This document shows, one piece after another, positions 18,628 through 27,580 of a stretch of DNA of 64,000 nucleotides (position 1 is the first letter of the stretch; every line of letters begins with the position of its first letter). The stretch covers positions 816,501-880,500 of the forward strand of contig NZ_CP054041.1 in assembly GCF_013282665.1 (NCBI RefSeq). The letters are read 5' to 3'. The position numbers were made by a program, and so were the translations under genes. A model generated the notes under the pieces. It did not search any database and had not been told where the DNA came from. It was given only the letters and a program-made list of their open reading frames with translations. This DNA comes from Listeria monocytogenes. GTDB taxonomy: Bacteria; Bacillota; Bacilli; Lactobacillales; Listeriaceae.

Positions 18628-19939
18628 CTAGCATTCCTTCTATCACTCCTTGTTGGTTCATTTTTTGTATATGTGCGATGGCTCGCTTCATTTCTATCGT
18701 TTTTCCGTAATGAAAAAAACAAACATCTCCGGTTGGATGAGATAATTTCCTACCTGCCCTTCCTGAGATTTGAACTAAAGCTGCTTCCGTAAAAATGCGT
18801 CCTTCACTTCCAAATACCGCTACTTGCACGTCCGTAAAAGTAACGCCTCTTTCTAATATCGTTGTTGTTAATAATAGTTTAATTTTCCCTTCTCGTAGCC
18901 AGCCCACCTTCTCTTTACGTAACTCATCAGCTGAATGTACTGTCACTGGGCGATCATGACCTTTAATTTCCAATGCTTCCGCAAATTTATTCATAACGTC
19001 AATTTCTGGAAAGAAAATTAATGCTGGCTGATTTTTCTGTTCTACATCATTCATCCACTGAATAAGTTTGGGAGTTATCTCGCCCTTAGCTAGCTTCTTT
19101 TTCCAAGGGCCAATCCAGCATGTTCTTGGTACAGGCAGTTTCTTTCGGTGATATCGTCCAGGAATTTTCACGAAACTACGTTTGCCTTCTATACATTCTT
19201 CTTGCCACTTTTTCTCTGGTGTAGCTGTGATTATTATAGTGGAACCTTCTTTTGTTCTGGCTTTCATAACCGCATACTCTAAAAAAGGATCTTTCGCATA
19301 AGGGAAAGCATCAACTTCATCTATAAAAATAACTTGAAATGTTTCATAAAAGCGAATAAGCTGATGGGTTGTCGCTATCACAAACTGCTCTCCTTGATAG
19401 TTATCTTTTGAATCACCATATAAGCAAATCATCTCTATACTAGGGAAAACTTCTTGCAAACGAGGGTAAAGTTCTAAACAAACATCCACTCTCGGAGAAG
19501 CAACACAAATCCTAAAACCTTGCCGTAAAGCCCAATCCATTCCTTCAAACATCATCTCGGTTTTTCCAGAGCCAGCAACTGCCCATAGGAGCATGTCTCT
19601 TTTTTCTTTTAAACTAACAACCACGGATTCTGAAGCTTTTTGTTGTCCTTGTGATAAAACTCCTTCCCATCGCAATAATACTCTTTCTGTCGCTTTTAGT
19701 AATCTAGCTTGTTGGTAGTAAAGTTTTTGACAACTATTCACGCGGCCCATAACTATACAATTTCTACAATAAATACAATTATCTCTCTTGCATGAAGCAC
19801 AAGACATCTTGCCAAATAAATGAGCATTGTTATTACCGCATCGAAAGCATTTATTCGTCTCGATTGCCGCTATTTCCCGTAATCCATCTTTACTCTCTAT
19901 TTCATGCTCTTGATATAATCTTCCGGGGAAAATATCCAT
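18620..19939 (-). CDS. comFA: ComFA, DEAD-box helicase of late competence
   Basis: 439 residues. An N-terminal zinc finger (CFRCG, CASC, CIYCRNC at about 35-70) precedes a superfamily-2 helicase core with Walker A AVAGSGKTEM, motif II IFIDEVDAFPY, motif III TATP and motif VI QISGRAGRK. Family role: the cytoplasmic ATPase that helps pull single-stranded DNA through the ComEC channel. GGGGAGG precedes the ATG. Upstream is a ComK-type pair of AT boxes with the canonical 18-bp spacing. The reading frame is intact, so the DNA-uptake machinery is not decayed here. Confidence 0.93.
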   Translation of the reverse strand: MDIFPGRLYQEHEIESKDGLREIAAIETNKCFRCGNNNAHLFGKMSCASCKRDNCIYCRNCIVMGRVNSCQKLYYQQARLLKATERVLLRWEGVLSQGQQKASESVVVSLKEKRDMLLWAVAGSGKTEMMFEGMDWALRQGFRICVASPRVDVCLELYPRLQEVFPSIEMICLYGDSKDNYQGEQFVIATTHQLIRFYETFQVIFIDEVDAFPYAKDPFLEYAVMKARTKEGSTIIITATPEKKWQEECIEGKRSFVKIPGRYHRKKLPVPRTCWIGPWKKKLAKGEITPKLIQWMNDVEQKNQPALIFFPEIDVMNKFAEALEIKGHDRPVTVHSADELRKEKVGWLREGKIKLLLTTTILERGVTFTDVQVAVFGSEGRIFTEAALVQISGRAGRKLSHPTGDVCFFHYGKTIEMKRAIAHIQKMNQQGVIEGMLDD

Positions 19940-19992
19940 CTAACTTCACCTCCCCTTAGTTATACACTTTTTCTTTTTTTAGTGCAGAAACG

Positions 19993-20036
19993 AAATTCTT
20001 ATTTTCACCTAATATACACCACTAAAACAAGCATTT
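19993..20036 (-). promoter_or_regulatory. ComK-type K-box upstream of comFA
   Basis: On the minus strand AAAT-N5-TTTT (20024-20036) is followed after exactly 18 bases by AAAA-N5-ATTT (19993-20005). Each box misses the AAAAN5TTTT consensus by one base. This matches the two-box ComK site with an 18-bp spacer known in Bacillus. Confidence 0.6.
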
Positions 20037-20101
20037 CATCTAGGAGAAAATACAGCTTTCCGTCACCTCAAACTACTGAAAAAACAAATTTACCCTATAC
20101 G

Positions 20102-20133
20102 AAAAAAATCTCCAGCTAAAAAGCCGGAGATTT
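20102..20133 (-). terminator. Terminator after degV
   Basis: Stem AAATCTCCGGCT/AGCTGGAGATTT (one G-U pair) with a U-run TTTTTTT on the minus strand. Confidence 0.85.
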
Positions 20134-20135
20134 CT

Positions 20136-20987
20136 TTATTTTATCGACCAAGTTAATCCAAGCGCACCTTCACCTAAGTGCGTTCCAATAACAGGTCCAA
20201 AGTAACTCAGTTCAAATGTTACTTCTGGGAATTTTGCTTCTAATTGCGCAAGCCATGCCTCACCTTTTTCTGGATCATTACCGTGAATGACATACGCTTT
20301 TTCGGCTGTTTTGTTTTGAATCGCTGTTTGAAGAATATCTTCAATTCGTTTCAATGCTTTTTTTTGCGTTCTAACTTTTTCAAATAAGACAATTTGTTTA
20401 TCGTTGAAATGAAGAATTGGTTTAATTTGAAGCAAGCTGCCAACAAGAGCCTGTGCCCCGTTCAAACGACCACCACGCTGTAAGTTATTTAAATCATCTA
20501 CCATAAAATAAGCATCTTGCGCCTGTTTTATTTTATCTAATTCTTGGATAATCTGGTCTAGTGGTTCATTTGCCAAAGCCATTTCAGCTGCTTTAACCGC
20601 AAACATTCCTTGCGCCATACAAGAAAGCTCTGAATCATAAGCAACTACATTAAGCCCTTCAATTAACTCTCCTGCAGAGGCCGCATTTTGAAAAGTACCA
20701 CTAATACCACTTGATAAATGAATACTAATTACAGTATCAAACCCTTGTTCTTTCAGCTTTTCAAATAATTGAATGAATTCTCCCGGGGCAGGTTGAGAGG
20801 AAGTTGGGAAATTCTCCGCTTCTTTTACTTTTCGGTAAAAATCGGCCGCAGACAGTTCCTCACCTTCACGATAAGATTTCCCATCAATTATTACAGAAAG
20901 TGGCACGACATTGATTCGTAGCTGCTCTTTCACTTCATCTGGCAAATAAGTTGTGCTGTCAGTTACCACTGCTATTTTTTCGTTCAT
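20136..20987 (-). CDS. degV: DegV-family fatty-acid-binding protein
   Basis: 283 residues. The DegV fold is recognisable from the start (IAVVTDSTTYLPDEV), the FPTSSQPAPGEF motif and ISIHLSSGISGTFQNA, which line the fatty-acid pocket, and the C-terminal GPVIGTHLGEGALGL. Family knowledge: DegV/FakB-type proteins bind a fatty acid and can present it to the FakA kinase; the specific role of this copy is not known. It lies 20 bp downstream of degU and is probably co-transcribed with it. Confidence 0.9.
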   Translation of the reverse strand: MNEKIAVVTDSTTYLPDEVKEQLRINVVPLSVIIDGKSYREGEELSAADFYRKVKEAENFPTSSQPAPGEFIQLFEKLKEQGFDTVISIHLSSGISGTFQNAASAGELIEGLNVVAYDSELSCMAQGMFAVKAAEMALANEPLDQIIQELDKIKQAQDAYFMVDDLNNLQRGGRLNGAQALVGSLLQIKPILHFNDKQIVLFEKVRTQKKALKRIEDILQTAIQNKTAEKAYVIHGNDPEKGEAWLAQLEAKFPEVTFELSYFGPVIGTHLGEGALGLTWSIK

Positions 20988-21007
20988 ATAGTCCCCCTGA
21001 GATTTCT

Positions 21008-21694
21008 TTAGCGAATGTATACCCAGCCGTGCTTGATTGCCGTTACCACTGCTTGAGTCCTATCATTCACTTTCATTTTTTGTAAAATACTACTTACATG
21101 GTTTTTCACCGTTTTTTCGCTAATGAAAAGTGTTTCCCCAATTCCTCGGTTACTTTTTCCATCAGTAAGAAGTTGCAATACCTCGCACTCTCTATGTGTT
21201 AAGATGTGCAGGGGCATTTTGACTTCTGGTTGTTGATAGCCATATACACCTTGTGAAGTATTAGTGCTTGCTAGATGGCGGTATTCGCGAATCAATTTAA
21301 TTGCTACACGTGGATGAATATACGCGCCTCCATTATCAACAATTTTAACAGCTTCTACAAGTTCATGAGCGTCCATTTCTTTTAATAAATAACCGACTGC
21401 TCCGGCTCTAAGCGCTTCTGTTACGTATTCATCTGTATCATGAATAGTCAAAACGATTACTTTAATACTAGGAAATTGACGTACTAACATTTCTGTTGCG
21501 TCTAGTCCATTCACAGTTGGCATATTAATATCCATTAAAACAATATCTGGTTTATATTCGCGAACTTTTGCTACGATATTCTTACCATTTTCAGCTTCCG
21601 CTACGACCTCAAAAGAATCTTCCAACTCTAAAATTCGCTTGATACCTTCGCGAAACAACTGATGATCATCTACAATCATGATTTTGAGTGCCAT
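21008..21694 (-). CDS. degU: Orphan response regulator DegU
   Basis: 228 residues, NarL/LuxR family. The receiver has [14 protein letters not shown], Asp55 in VLMDINMP and the Lys in [11 protein letters not shown]. The C-terminal helix-turn-helix is [20 protein letters not shown], with [16 protein letters not shown]. No DegS kinase gene is adjacent on either side, which fits Listeria, where DegU is an orphan. In Listeria it is known to control motility and virulence traits at lower temperature. The gene has a leader of about 170 bases and a repeated 13-bp motif on both sides of its putative promoter. Confidence 0.95.
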   Translation of the reverse strand: MALKIMIVDDHQLFREGIKRILELEDSFEVVAEAENGKNIVAKVREYKPDIVLMDINMPTVNGLDATEMLVRQFPSIKVIVLTIHDTDEYVTEALRAGAVGYLLKEMDAHELVEAVKIVDNGGAYIHPRVAIKLIREYRHLASTNTSQGVYGYQQPEVKMPLHILTHRECEVLQLLTDGKSNRGIGETLFISEKTVKNHVSSILQKMKVNDRTQAVVTAIKHGWVYIR

Positions 21695-22078
21695 AATGAC
21701 TACTCCTCCTTCACTTATCTAATTTCACCAAGCCTCTTTGCAATCGAAAACATCATCCTTTTTAAGTAGCAAAACCGCTTAACCTTATAATCCCTACCAT
21801 AAAATTGGCAAATAAACATTTCTCTTTTAAGTACTATTTACTCAAACTAACCTATTTTCATTACAAACTGTAGCTCAATTATACAGCAAAGTTTTAGAAA
21901 ATTACTTCTATATGCCTATAAAATGCAATCGAAAACCAGTCTAAAGTAATAGTAGTTTTTATTATAACACGAATTTGCCGTCACTTCACCCACTGCACTT
22001 AGAAAAATATCTATACAATCGCTTTGCTTTCGGATAAAATAAAAGCAGGCTGAATGCATCAACTTATGGAGGTTCCTT
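21695..22078. promoter_or_regulatory. Divergent intergenic region between degU and the YigZ-family gene
   Basis: No gene. On the minus strand TATAAT (21878-21883) is the best -10 for degU, without a clear -35. The 13-mer TGCAATCGAAAAC occurs on the plus strand at 21739-21751 and 21924-21936, one inside the leader and one about 45 bp upstream of the -10. On the plus strand the YigZ-family gene has GGAGG before its start and only weak promoter matches. Confidence 0.55.
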
Positions 22079-22714
22079 ATGTTGGATCATTATTTAACCA
22101 TCCATAGTGATGGAAAACATGAAATAATTATTGAAAAATCTCGCTTTATTTGCCATATTAAGCGAGTTACTACAGAAAATGAAGCACAAAGCTTTATTCA
22201 AGCAATCAAAAAAGAGCACCGTGATGCTACCCATAATTGTTCTGCCTATATTATAGGAGAAAATGACCAATTTCAAAAAGCACAGGATGACGGAGAGCCG
22301 AGTGGCACAGCTGGCGTTCCTATGCTAGAGGTTTTAAAAAAGAAATCTTTAAAAAATGTCGCCGCAGTAGTCACTCGTTATTTCGGAGGAACGAAATTAG
22401 GTGCAGGTGGCTTGGTTCGCGCATACGGTAGTGCTGTGAGTGAAACTATTCAAGCCATTGGTATTGTCGAATGCAAATTAGCCACTATCGTTGAATGCTC
22501 TTTCGCCTATTCACTTTTAGGGAAAATCGAAAATGCTCTTGAGCAAAAAGAATATCAAATCGACCAAAAGGAGTTCACTGAAAAAGTAGTACTTCATATT
22601 TTTGTCGATAACGATGAATTGCAAGATTTCTTCGACTGGATTACTGAGCTTTCGAATGGGCAACTTGAATACAAAGAAGGAACACAAAAATATAGAGAAA
22701 AGGATGTCACTTAG
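22079..22714 (+). CDS. YigZ/IMPACT-family protein (YvyE-like)
   Basis: 211 residues. The N-terminal UPF0029/IMPACT domain shows EKSRFICHIKRV, DATHNCSAYIIG, QDDGEPSGTAGVPML and RYFGGTKLGAGGLVRAYGSA; the C-terminal half is the DUF1949 domain. The bacterial family has no settled function; eukaryotic IMPACT acts in translational control. GGAGG lies six bases before the ATG. It is the first gene of a short plus-strand operon, with the next start only two bases after its stop. Bacillus yvyE is also near degU and tagO. Confidence 0.9.
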   Translation: MLDHYLTIHSDGKHEIIIEKSRFICHIKRVTTENEAQSFIQAIKKEHRDATHNCSAYIIGENDQFQKAQDDGEPSGTAGVPMLEVLKKKSLKNVAAVVTRYFGGTKLGAGGLVRAYGSAVSETIQAIGIVECKLATIVECSFAYSLLGKIENALEQKEYQIDQKEFTEKVVLHIFVDNDELQDFFDWITELSNGQLEYKEGTQKYREKDVT

Positions 22715-22715
22715 C

Positions 22716-23261
22716 ATGTCCACAAACATATTTATCCAATTACCAGATAGCATTTCTACCGAACGAACTGTTTTAAGAAAAACTTCCATTGCAGATGCTA
22801 CTACATTATTTGATATTTGGTCTGATGATGAGGTAGCTCAGTTTATGAACATCGAAAAATTCTCCACTATTCTTCAAGCGGAAGAAATGATCCAAGCAAT
22901 CGAAAACGAGCCGAATGCCTGTAGGTACACTATTTTTACAAAGGATGATTCTTTACGTGCCATTGGTTCGCTTGGAATTAATGATATTAATAAGACACAC
23001 CAGACAATTGAAATCGGCTATGAATTAGCAAAAAGTCATTGGCGCAAAGGGTTTATGTTTGAAATTTTGACAACTTTTTTAACTGCTGTGAAACCGTATC
23101 TTCCTTATAAAATGATTACAGCCAAAGTTCTACCAGAAAATACGGCCTCCACCAAGCTACTGAAAAAGCTAGGTTTTGAGCTTATAACAACAGGGCAAGA
23201 ACTAGATTTACATTCTGGAAAAATTTGCGAAATCAGTAATTATCAAATGCTACTGAAATAG
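22716..23261 (+). CDS. GNAT-family acetyltransferase, RimJ/RimL-like
   Basis: 181 residues with the layout of RimJ/RimL-type N-acetyltransferases: STERTVLRKTSIADA at the start, IGSLGINDI, IEIGYELAKSHWRKGFMFE around the acetyl-CoA-binding region, and LPENTASTKLLKKLGFELI near the end. The substrate cannot be told from sequence. I chose the ATG at 22716 because AAAGGATG lies upstream and it directly follows the TAG of the YigZ-family gene. A long in-frame extension back to 22602 would overlap that gene and looks spurious. Confidence 0.85.
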   Translation: MSTNIFIQLPDSISTERTVLRKTSIADATTLFDIWSDDEVAQFMNIEKFSTILQAEEMIQAIENEPNACRYTIFTKDDSLRAIGSLGINDINKTHQTIEIGYELAKSHWRKGFMFEILTTFLTAVKPYLPYKMITAKVLPENTASTKLLKKLGFELITTGQELDLHSGKICEISNYQMLLK

Positions 23262-23279
23262 GACAAATATTACATTTTT

Positions 23280-23298
23280 GAAAGATATCATCTTTTTT
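23280..23298 (+). terminator. Weak terminator-like hairpin after the acetyltransferase gene
   Basis: 6-bp stem AAAGAT/ATCTTT with a 3-base loop and a U-run. The stem is short and AT-only, so termination may be incomplete. Confidence 0.35.
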
Positions 23299-23322
23299 GT
23301 ATTTTTTTTCGAGTAATTTCTG

Positions 23323-23328
23323 TATAAT
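23323..23328 (+). promoter_or_regulatory. Likely -10 element of the LCP gene
   Basis: TATAAT preceded by a T-rich tract, with no clear -35, about 110 bases before the LCP start codon. Confidence 0.4.
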
Positions 23329-23436
23329 AACATCAAAGTTTAAAAATTAAAGAAACCGTAAATCGGGCGTAACATTCTTTAGTTCAACAAATGATACAAT
23401 AAAACTTAGAAAAGTGACTATAAGGAGAATTAATAT

Positions 23437-24495
23437 ATGAATAAAGGCACTGATGACAGCCGAAGAAGCAGCAAGAAATACAAACGTAGAAGAAAAATTT
23501 TATTCTGGATTCTAATCCCTGTAATGTGTTTAGTACTTGCAGGAGTCGGATACGGCACTTACCTTTTTAGTAAAACAAAACTCGCCGCCGATAACTCTTA
23601 TGATAATGTAAGAAACGGAAAAGCCTCTACACTTAGAACAAATGACGTTGAACCTATAAAAGATAGTTTCTCTATTTTAATTATTGGTGTTGATACAAGC
23701 ACTACACGGGCTGCAAATGGTAACCCTCGAAGTGACTCACTAATTTTAGCGACATTTAATGTCAAAGATTCACGCGTAGAGATGACAAGTATCCCTCGTG
23801 ATTCTTATGTTCATATTGAAGATTCTGCGAAAGAAATTGATAAGTATACTAAAATTAACGCAGCTCATGCCTACGGTGGTCCAGAACTTACAATGAAAAC
23901 AGTAGAAGAAGAATTTAAGATTCCAATTGATTACTATGTTCGTTTTGACTTCGATGCGTTCCTTAAAATTATTGACGCTTTAGACGGAATTGATGTAGAT
24001 GTTCCAGTAAACTTCACTGAACAAGATTCTAAAGACAATGCGAATGCAATCACTCTTAAAAAAGGCCCACAACATCTTAACGCAGAGCAAGCTTTAGCAC
24101 TCGCTCGTACAAGACACATCGATAGTGATATCGAACGTGGAAAACGACAACAATTAATCATTAAATCTATCGTAAGTGAAGCAACATCTGTTTCTTCTGT
24201 AAGCAAATATTCTGATATCATTGAAGTTGTTGGAGATAACATGAAAACCAATTTAACTTTCAACCAAATGCTTTCTATCGCAAAATTTGGAATGACTAAT
24301 AAAATCGATATTAAATCCCTTAACTTAAAAGGTGATAGCAATCCAATGGATGGTATTTATTACTACAAACTAAATGAAAGCTCCGTTCAAAGTATTTCAA
24401 ATGAATTTGCTGATGAACTTGGAATTAAACAACCATTCCCAGGTGCAACACCATATTCAGACGAAAGTTCTAGCACAGCGAGCAGTTCAAATTAA
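23437..24495 (+). CDS. LytR-CpsA-Psr (LCP) family protein
   Basis: 352 residues. A short cytoplasmic basic tail (RRSSKKYKRRRK) leads into one membrane helix (about 23-45), and the LCP catalytic domain lies outside (about 85-260). Diagnostic stretches are IIGVDTSTTRA, PRSDSLILATFN, TSIPRDSYV and ARTRHIDSDIERGKRQQ, with the conserved Arg and Asp residues that bind the polyprenyl pyrophosphate. Family role: attaches wall teichoic acid or other glycopolymers to peptidoglycan. Its convergent neighbours tagO and tagA, which start teichoic acid synthesis, fit this. A Ser/Thr-rich tail ends the protein. Confidence 0.92.
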   Translation: MNKGTDDSRRSSKKYKRRRKILFWILIPVMCLVLAGVGYGTYLFSKTKLAADNSYDNVRNGKASTLRTNDVEPIKDSFSILIIGVDTSTTRAANGNPRSDSLILATFNVKDSRVEMTSIPRDSYVHIEDSAKEIDKYTKINAAHAYGGPELTMKTVEEEFKIPIDYYVRFDFDAFLKIIDALDGIDVDVPVNFTEQDSKDNANAITLKKGPQHLNAEQALALARTRHIDSDIERGKRQQLIIKSIVSEATSVSSVSKYSDIIEVVGDNMKTNLTFNQMLSIAKFGMTNKIDIKSLNLKGDSNPMDGIYYYKLNESSVQSISNEFADELGIKQPFPGATPYSDESSSTASSSN

Positions 24496-24498
24496 AAC

Positions 24499-24535
24499 AA
24501 AGACCAACAACTAATAATTAGTTGTTGGTCTTTTT
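24499..24535. terminator. Bidirectional terminator between the LCP gene and tagO
   Basis: 16-bp stem AAAGACCAACAACTAA/TTAGTTGTTGGTCTTT with a 3-base loop and U-runs on both strands; it serves the two convergent operons. Confidence 0.95.
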
Positions 24536-25586
24536 ATTTTCGTTTTCGATGTATTTTTTGAAGTAAATTTAAGATTGGTCTATAATCTTCGCCAATTAGT
24601 CCAATAAATTCCACAATAATTTCAATACTAAAAATTAATAATAACAGTAACAACATCGCTCCCCAAGCAGTGGAGAATGAAAATACAAATCCAGTCATAG
24701 AAAATAGTAACGCCATACAATAAATGAGCAGTACTGTTTGCTTTTCTGTAAATCCAAGCGCCATTAACCTATGATGAATATGCGATCTATCCGCAGAAGA
24801 AATCGGCATCCGCTCTTTTAATCTTCTTACAATGGCAAAAAAAGTATCTGATAACGGTACACCCAAGATAATAAGTGGTACTAATAACGAGATGAACGTA
24901 ACATTTTTAAAGCCCATCAGCGATAAGACAGCAATCATATAACCGAGGAATAGCGCCCCCGTATCTCCCATAAAAATACTAGCGGGCGGGAAATTATAAA
25001 TCAAGAATGCTGCAACTGCTGCTACAAGAATTAGCGCAACTGGAGCAACAAATGCATCTTTCAGAAGTAAGGCCATACCCGCAATAGTCATTAAAGCAAT
25101 AATAGAAATACCGCCTGCGAGACCGTCTAGACCATCAATTAAGTTTAATGCGTTCACAATTGCTACTATCCAAATAATCGATATTGGAATGGCAAAATAA
25201 CCAAAGTCCAGTTGCCCGTAAAATGGAACATTTATAAAATTAATAGTAATATCTCCCCAAACAGTTACACAAAGAGCAGCTATAATTTGCCCTAGCATTT
25301 TCCATTTTGGCGATAAATCAAAAATATCATCTATAAAACCTGTTGTGATAATAATTAAAGCGCCGAAATAAATTGGTAAGAAACCCGATTTATCAATTGG
25401 AGCCAAAAGCATTCCAACTGAAAAACTTATAAAAATAGCTAATCCACCTAAAGTGGCTGTTGCTTTCGTGTGTTTATGTCGTTCGCGCGGTGTGTCAACC
25501 GCATTAATCCGGAAAGCGAACTTCCTGATTATCGGCACCATAATGATACCAACTGCAAAGCTAATCAATATACTCCATATTAGCAA
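24534..25586 (-). CDS. tagO: Undecaprenyl-phosphate GlcNAc-1-phosphate transferase TagO
   Basis: MraY/WecA-family membrane enzyme of 350 residues and about ten membrane segments. It transfers GlcNAc-1-phosphate to undecaprenyl phosphate, the first step of wall teichoic acid assembly. Family motifs: DDIFDLSPKWK, NALNLIDGLDGLAGG and GDTGALFLGY, then RSHIHHRL in the cytoplasmic loop. The start appears to be TTG at 25586, with GGAG about 11 bases upstream inside the end of menC. It is the last gene of tagA-menC-tagO. Confidence 0.92.
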   Translation of the reverse strand: MLIWSILISFAVGIIMVPIIRKFAFRINAVDTPRERHKHTKATATLGGLAIFISFSVGMLLAPIDKSGFLPIYFGALIIITTGFIDDIFDLSPKWKMLGQIIAALCVTVWGDITINFINVPFYGQLDFGYFAIPISIIWIVAIVNALNLIDGLDGLAGGISIIALMTIAGMALLLKDAFVAPVALILVAAVAAFLIYNFPPASIFMGDTGALFLGYMIAVLSLMGFKNVTFISLLVPLIILGVPLSDTFFAIVRRLKERMPISSADRSHIHHRLMALGFTEKQTVLLIYCMALLFSMTGFVFSFSTAWGAMLLLLLLIFSIEIIVEFIGLIGEDYRPILNLLQKIHRKRK

Positions 25587-25593
25587 TATTTTT

Positions 25594-26718
25594 TCAGCTC
25601 CATCCTTTATTTAGCAAAATTCCTTCTGTTGATTTAGTATATTTTCGTAGCACATCTAAATCTAATGCTACACCAATACCTTGACCGGTTGGCACAGTAA
25701 TTTTTCCTTGATTTAATGTAAATGCTGGTGAAATAATATCTTCATTAAAATAGCGATTCGATGCCGAAATATCTCCCGGAAACGTAAATTCCGCTCTTGC
25801 AGCGAGCGCAATATTATGCGCTCTGCCGATACCAGCTTCAAGCATCCCTCCACACCAGACTAGCAAATCATTATCACTACAATACTCCGCTATCTTGAGA
25901 GCCTCATACATACCACCAACGCGTGCTAATTTTAAATTAACCGCATGACAGCTTCCAAACAAATGCGCTTGTCTTACATCATCTAACGACCTAATATTCT
26001 CATCTAGACAAATACGTGTTGTTAATCTTTCTTGTAGCCAAGCATGCTCCACAAAATCTTTCGTTCCAAATGGCTGCTCAATCATTTCTAAATGAAATTG
26101 ATCTAATTCTTTTAATAAGAAGAAATCTTCTCTATTATACGCTGAATTCGCATCAGCCATCAAGCTTAGATTAGGAAAATTTTTTCGAACAGATTCTACA
26201 AATTGAATATCTTTATTAGGCGCAATTTTTAATTTCACTCTTTCATAACCTTCGTCCACGTATTGACCAACTAACCGGACTAGCGCTTCTGTGTTAGCTT
26301 GCAATCCAACGCTTACGCCGACCGCAATGGAATCTTTTTCTGCACCAATCATTTTAGCCAACGAACACATTTCACTTTTTGCAAACACATCCCAAACTGC
26401 AAGTTCCACAGCAGCTTTTGCCATCTCATTCCCTTGAATCCAACTAAACATCTGATGAATATCTTCAGGAGCATGAATTTCTTTTTGCGCAAGAAGTGGA
26501 AGTAAATGCTGTCTCACAATAGAAATAGCAGTATCTAGCGTCTCTTCTGTGTAATCTGGTAAAGGAAAAGCTTCTAACTCCCCGTAACCACATATACCAT
26601 CCTCATTCATTAATTCAATAATATAAAAATCCTTACTCTTCAATTCTCCATAACTTGTTTTAAACGGAGCAATGAGTGGTAGCTCTGCATGAATTAGTCT
26701 TGCTTCTCGAAAATACAT
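25594..26718 (-). CDS. menC: o-Succinylbenzoate synthase / N-acylamino acid racemase family enzyme
   Basis: 374 residues, enolase superfamily, muconate-lactonising subgroup. Catalytic elements: Lys in RVKLKIAPNK, metal ligands Asp in LMADANSAYN, Glu in IEQPFG and Asp in CLDENI, and a second Lys in VNLKLARVGGM. Members are MenC in menaquinone synthesis, N-acylamino acid racemases, or both. In Listeria this gene is taken as menC because it is the only candidate; I rely on memory for that. It sits without gaps between tagA and tagO, an unusual place for a quinone gene. Its ATG directly follows the tagA stop-side neighbour (GAG TAA ATG). Confidence 0.88.
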   Translation of the reverse strand: MYFREARLIHAELPLIAPFKTSYGELKSKDFYIIELMNEDGICGYGELEAFPLPDYTEETLDTAISIVRQHLLPLLAQKEIHAPEDIHQMFSWIQGNEMAKAAVELAVWDVFAKSEMCSLAKMIGAEKDSIAVGVSVGLQANTEALVRLVGQYVDEGYERVKLKIAPNKDIQFVESVRKNFPNLSLMADANSAYNREDFFLLKELDQFHLEMIEQPFGTKDFVEHAWLQERLTTRICLDENIRSLDDVRQAHLFGSCHAVNLKLARVGGMYEALKIAEYCSDNDLLVWCGGMLEAGIGRAHNIALAARAEFTFPGDISASNRYFNEDIISPAFTLNQGKITVPTGQGIGVALDLDVLRKYTKSTEGILLNKGWS

Positions 26719-27453
26719 TTACTCACCCTTTTTCAAACGCTTGCGCTCTTTTCTAATGACAAGCATAAATTGAGGTATTGCAAAAAAACGTCTCCATCTA
26801 GAGGGGTTAGAAAGAAGTCTATATACCCATTCTACTCTTAATTTTATCCATATTTTCGGAGCGCGCTTTACATTATCTGTTAAAACATCAAAACTGCCAC
26901 CAACACCAATAAAAATCCCTTTTTCAAAATTAGCAATCTGGGACAAAATCCATTTTTCTTGAGCAGGAGAACCTAGAGCCACAAAAATGACATCTGGTTT
27001 CGCTAGGAGTATCTCCTTGGCTATCATTTCACTTTCCAATACATCAAAATAACCATGATGAACCCCGCAAACGACAGCTTGTGGAAATTTTTCGCTTACT
27101 TTTGACTCAACAACCTTACTAATTTCTGGTTTTGCGCCTAAAAAATAACAGCGTAATGGCTTATTTAATAAACCAACCATCGTATCATAACCAGTAACTC
27201 GTTCTGTTAAAGGCTCCCCCAGCTTTTCCGACGCCATTATAATCCCAATACCATCAGGAACAATATAATCAGCTTGCCGTAAAATTGCTTCGAACTCCTT
27301 ATCCGTGCGAGCATGCATAACAATTTCCGGATTCGCTGTCACAACAAAACGGCGCTCTCCGTCCTTCGCTAATGTATAAAGTTCCTCCACAAATCCCGCT
27401 TGTGTCGTATTATAAAAAGGTATATTTAAAATTGAAATTTCCTGCTTATTCAT
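26719..27453 (-). CDS. tagA: N-acetylmannosaminyltransferase TagA
   Basis: 244 residues, WecG/TagA/CpsF family (GT26). Family stretches: FVVTANPEIVMHARTD, YIVPDGIGIIMA, PDVIFVALGSPAQEKWI and FIGVGGSFDVLTDNVKRAP. It adds ManNAc to lipid-linked GlcNAc, the second step after TagO in making the linkage unit of wall teichoic acid; substrate assigned by family. It is the first gene of the operon, with AGGAG before the ATG. Confidence 0.92.
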   Translation of the reverse strand: MNKQEISILNIPFYNTTQAGFVEELYTLAKDGERRFVVTANPEIVMHARTDKEFEAILRQADYIVPDGIGIIMASEKLGEPLTERVTGYDTMVGLLNKPLRCYFLGAKPEISKVVESKVSEKFPQAVVCGVHHGYFDVLESEMIAKEILLAKPDVIFVALGSPAQEKWILSQIANFEKGIFIGVGGSFDVLTDNVKRAPKIWIKLRVEWVYRLLSNPSRWRRFFAIPQFMLVIRKERKRLKKGE

Positions 27454-27525
27454 ATGTATCTCCTATAAAACTTTATTATGTATAAGTTTATCATAAAATA
27501 AGGATGCTTCCTATTTTTAATGTAT

Positions 27526-27566
27526 AAAAAAAGACTGCAAATAGCATTACGCCATTTACAGTCTTT
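27526..27566 (-). terminator. Terminator after the LysM/3D protein gene
   Basis: Stem AAAGACTG/CAGTCTTT extended by inner A-T and G-C pairs, followed on the minus strand by TTTTTTTATAC. Confidence 0.85.
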
Positions 27567-27580
27567 CGATATGGAACGAA

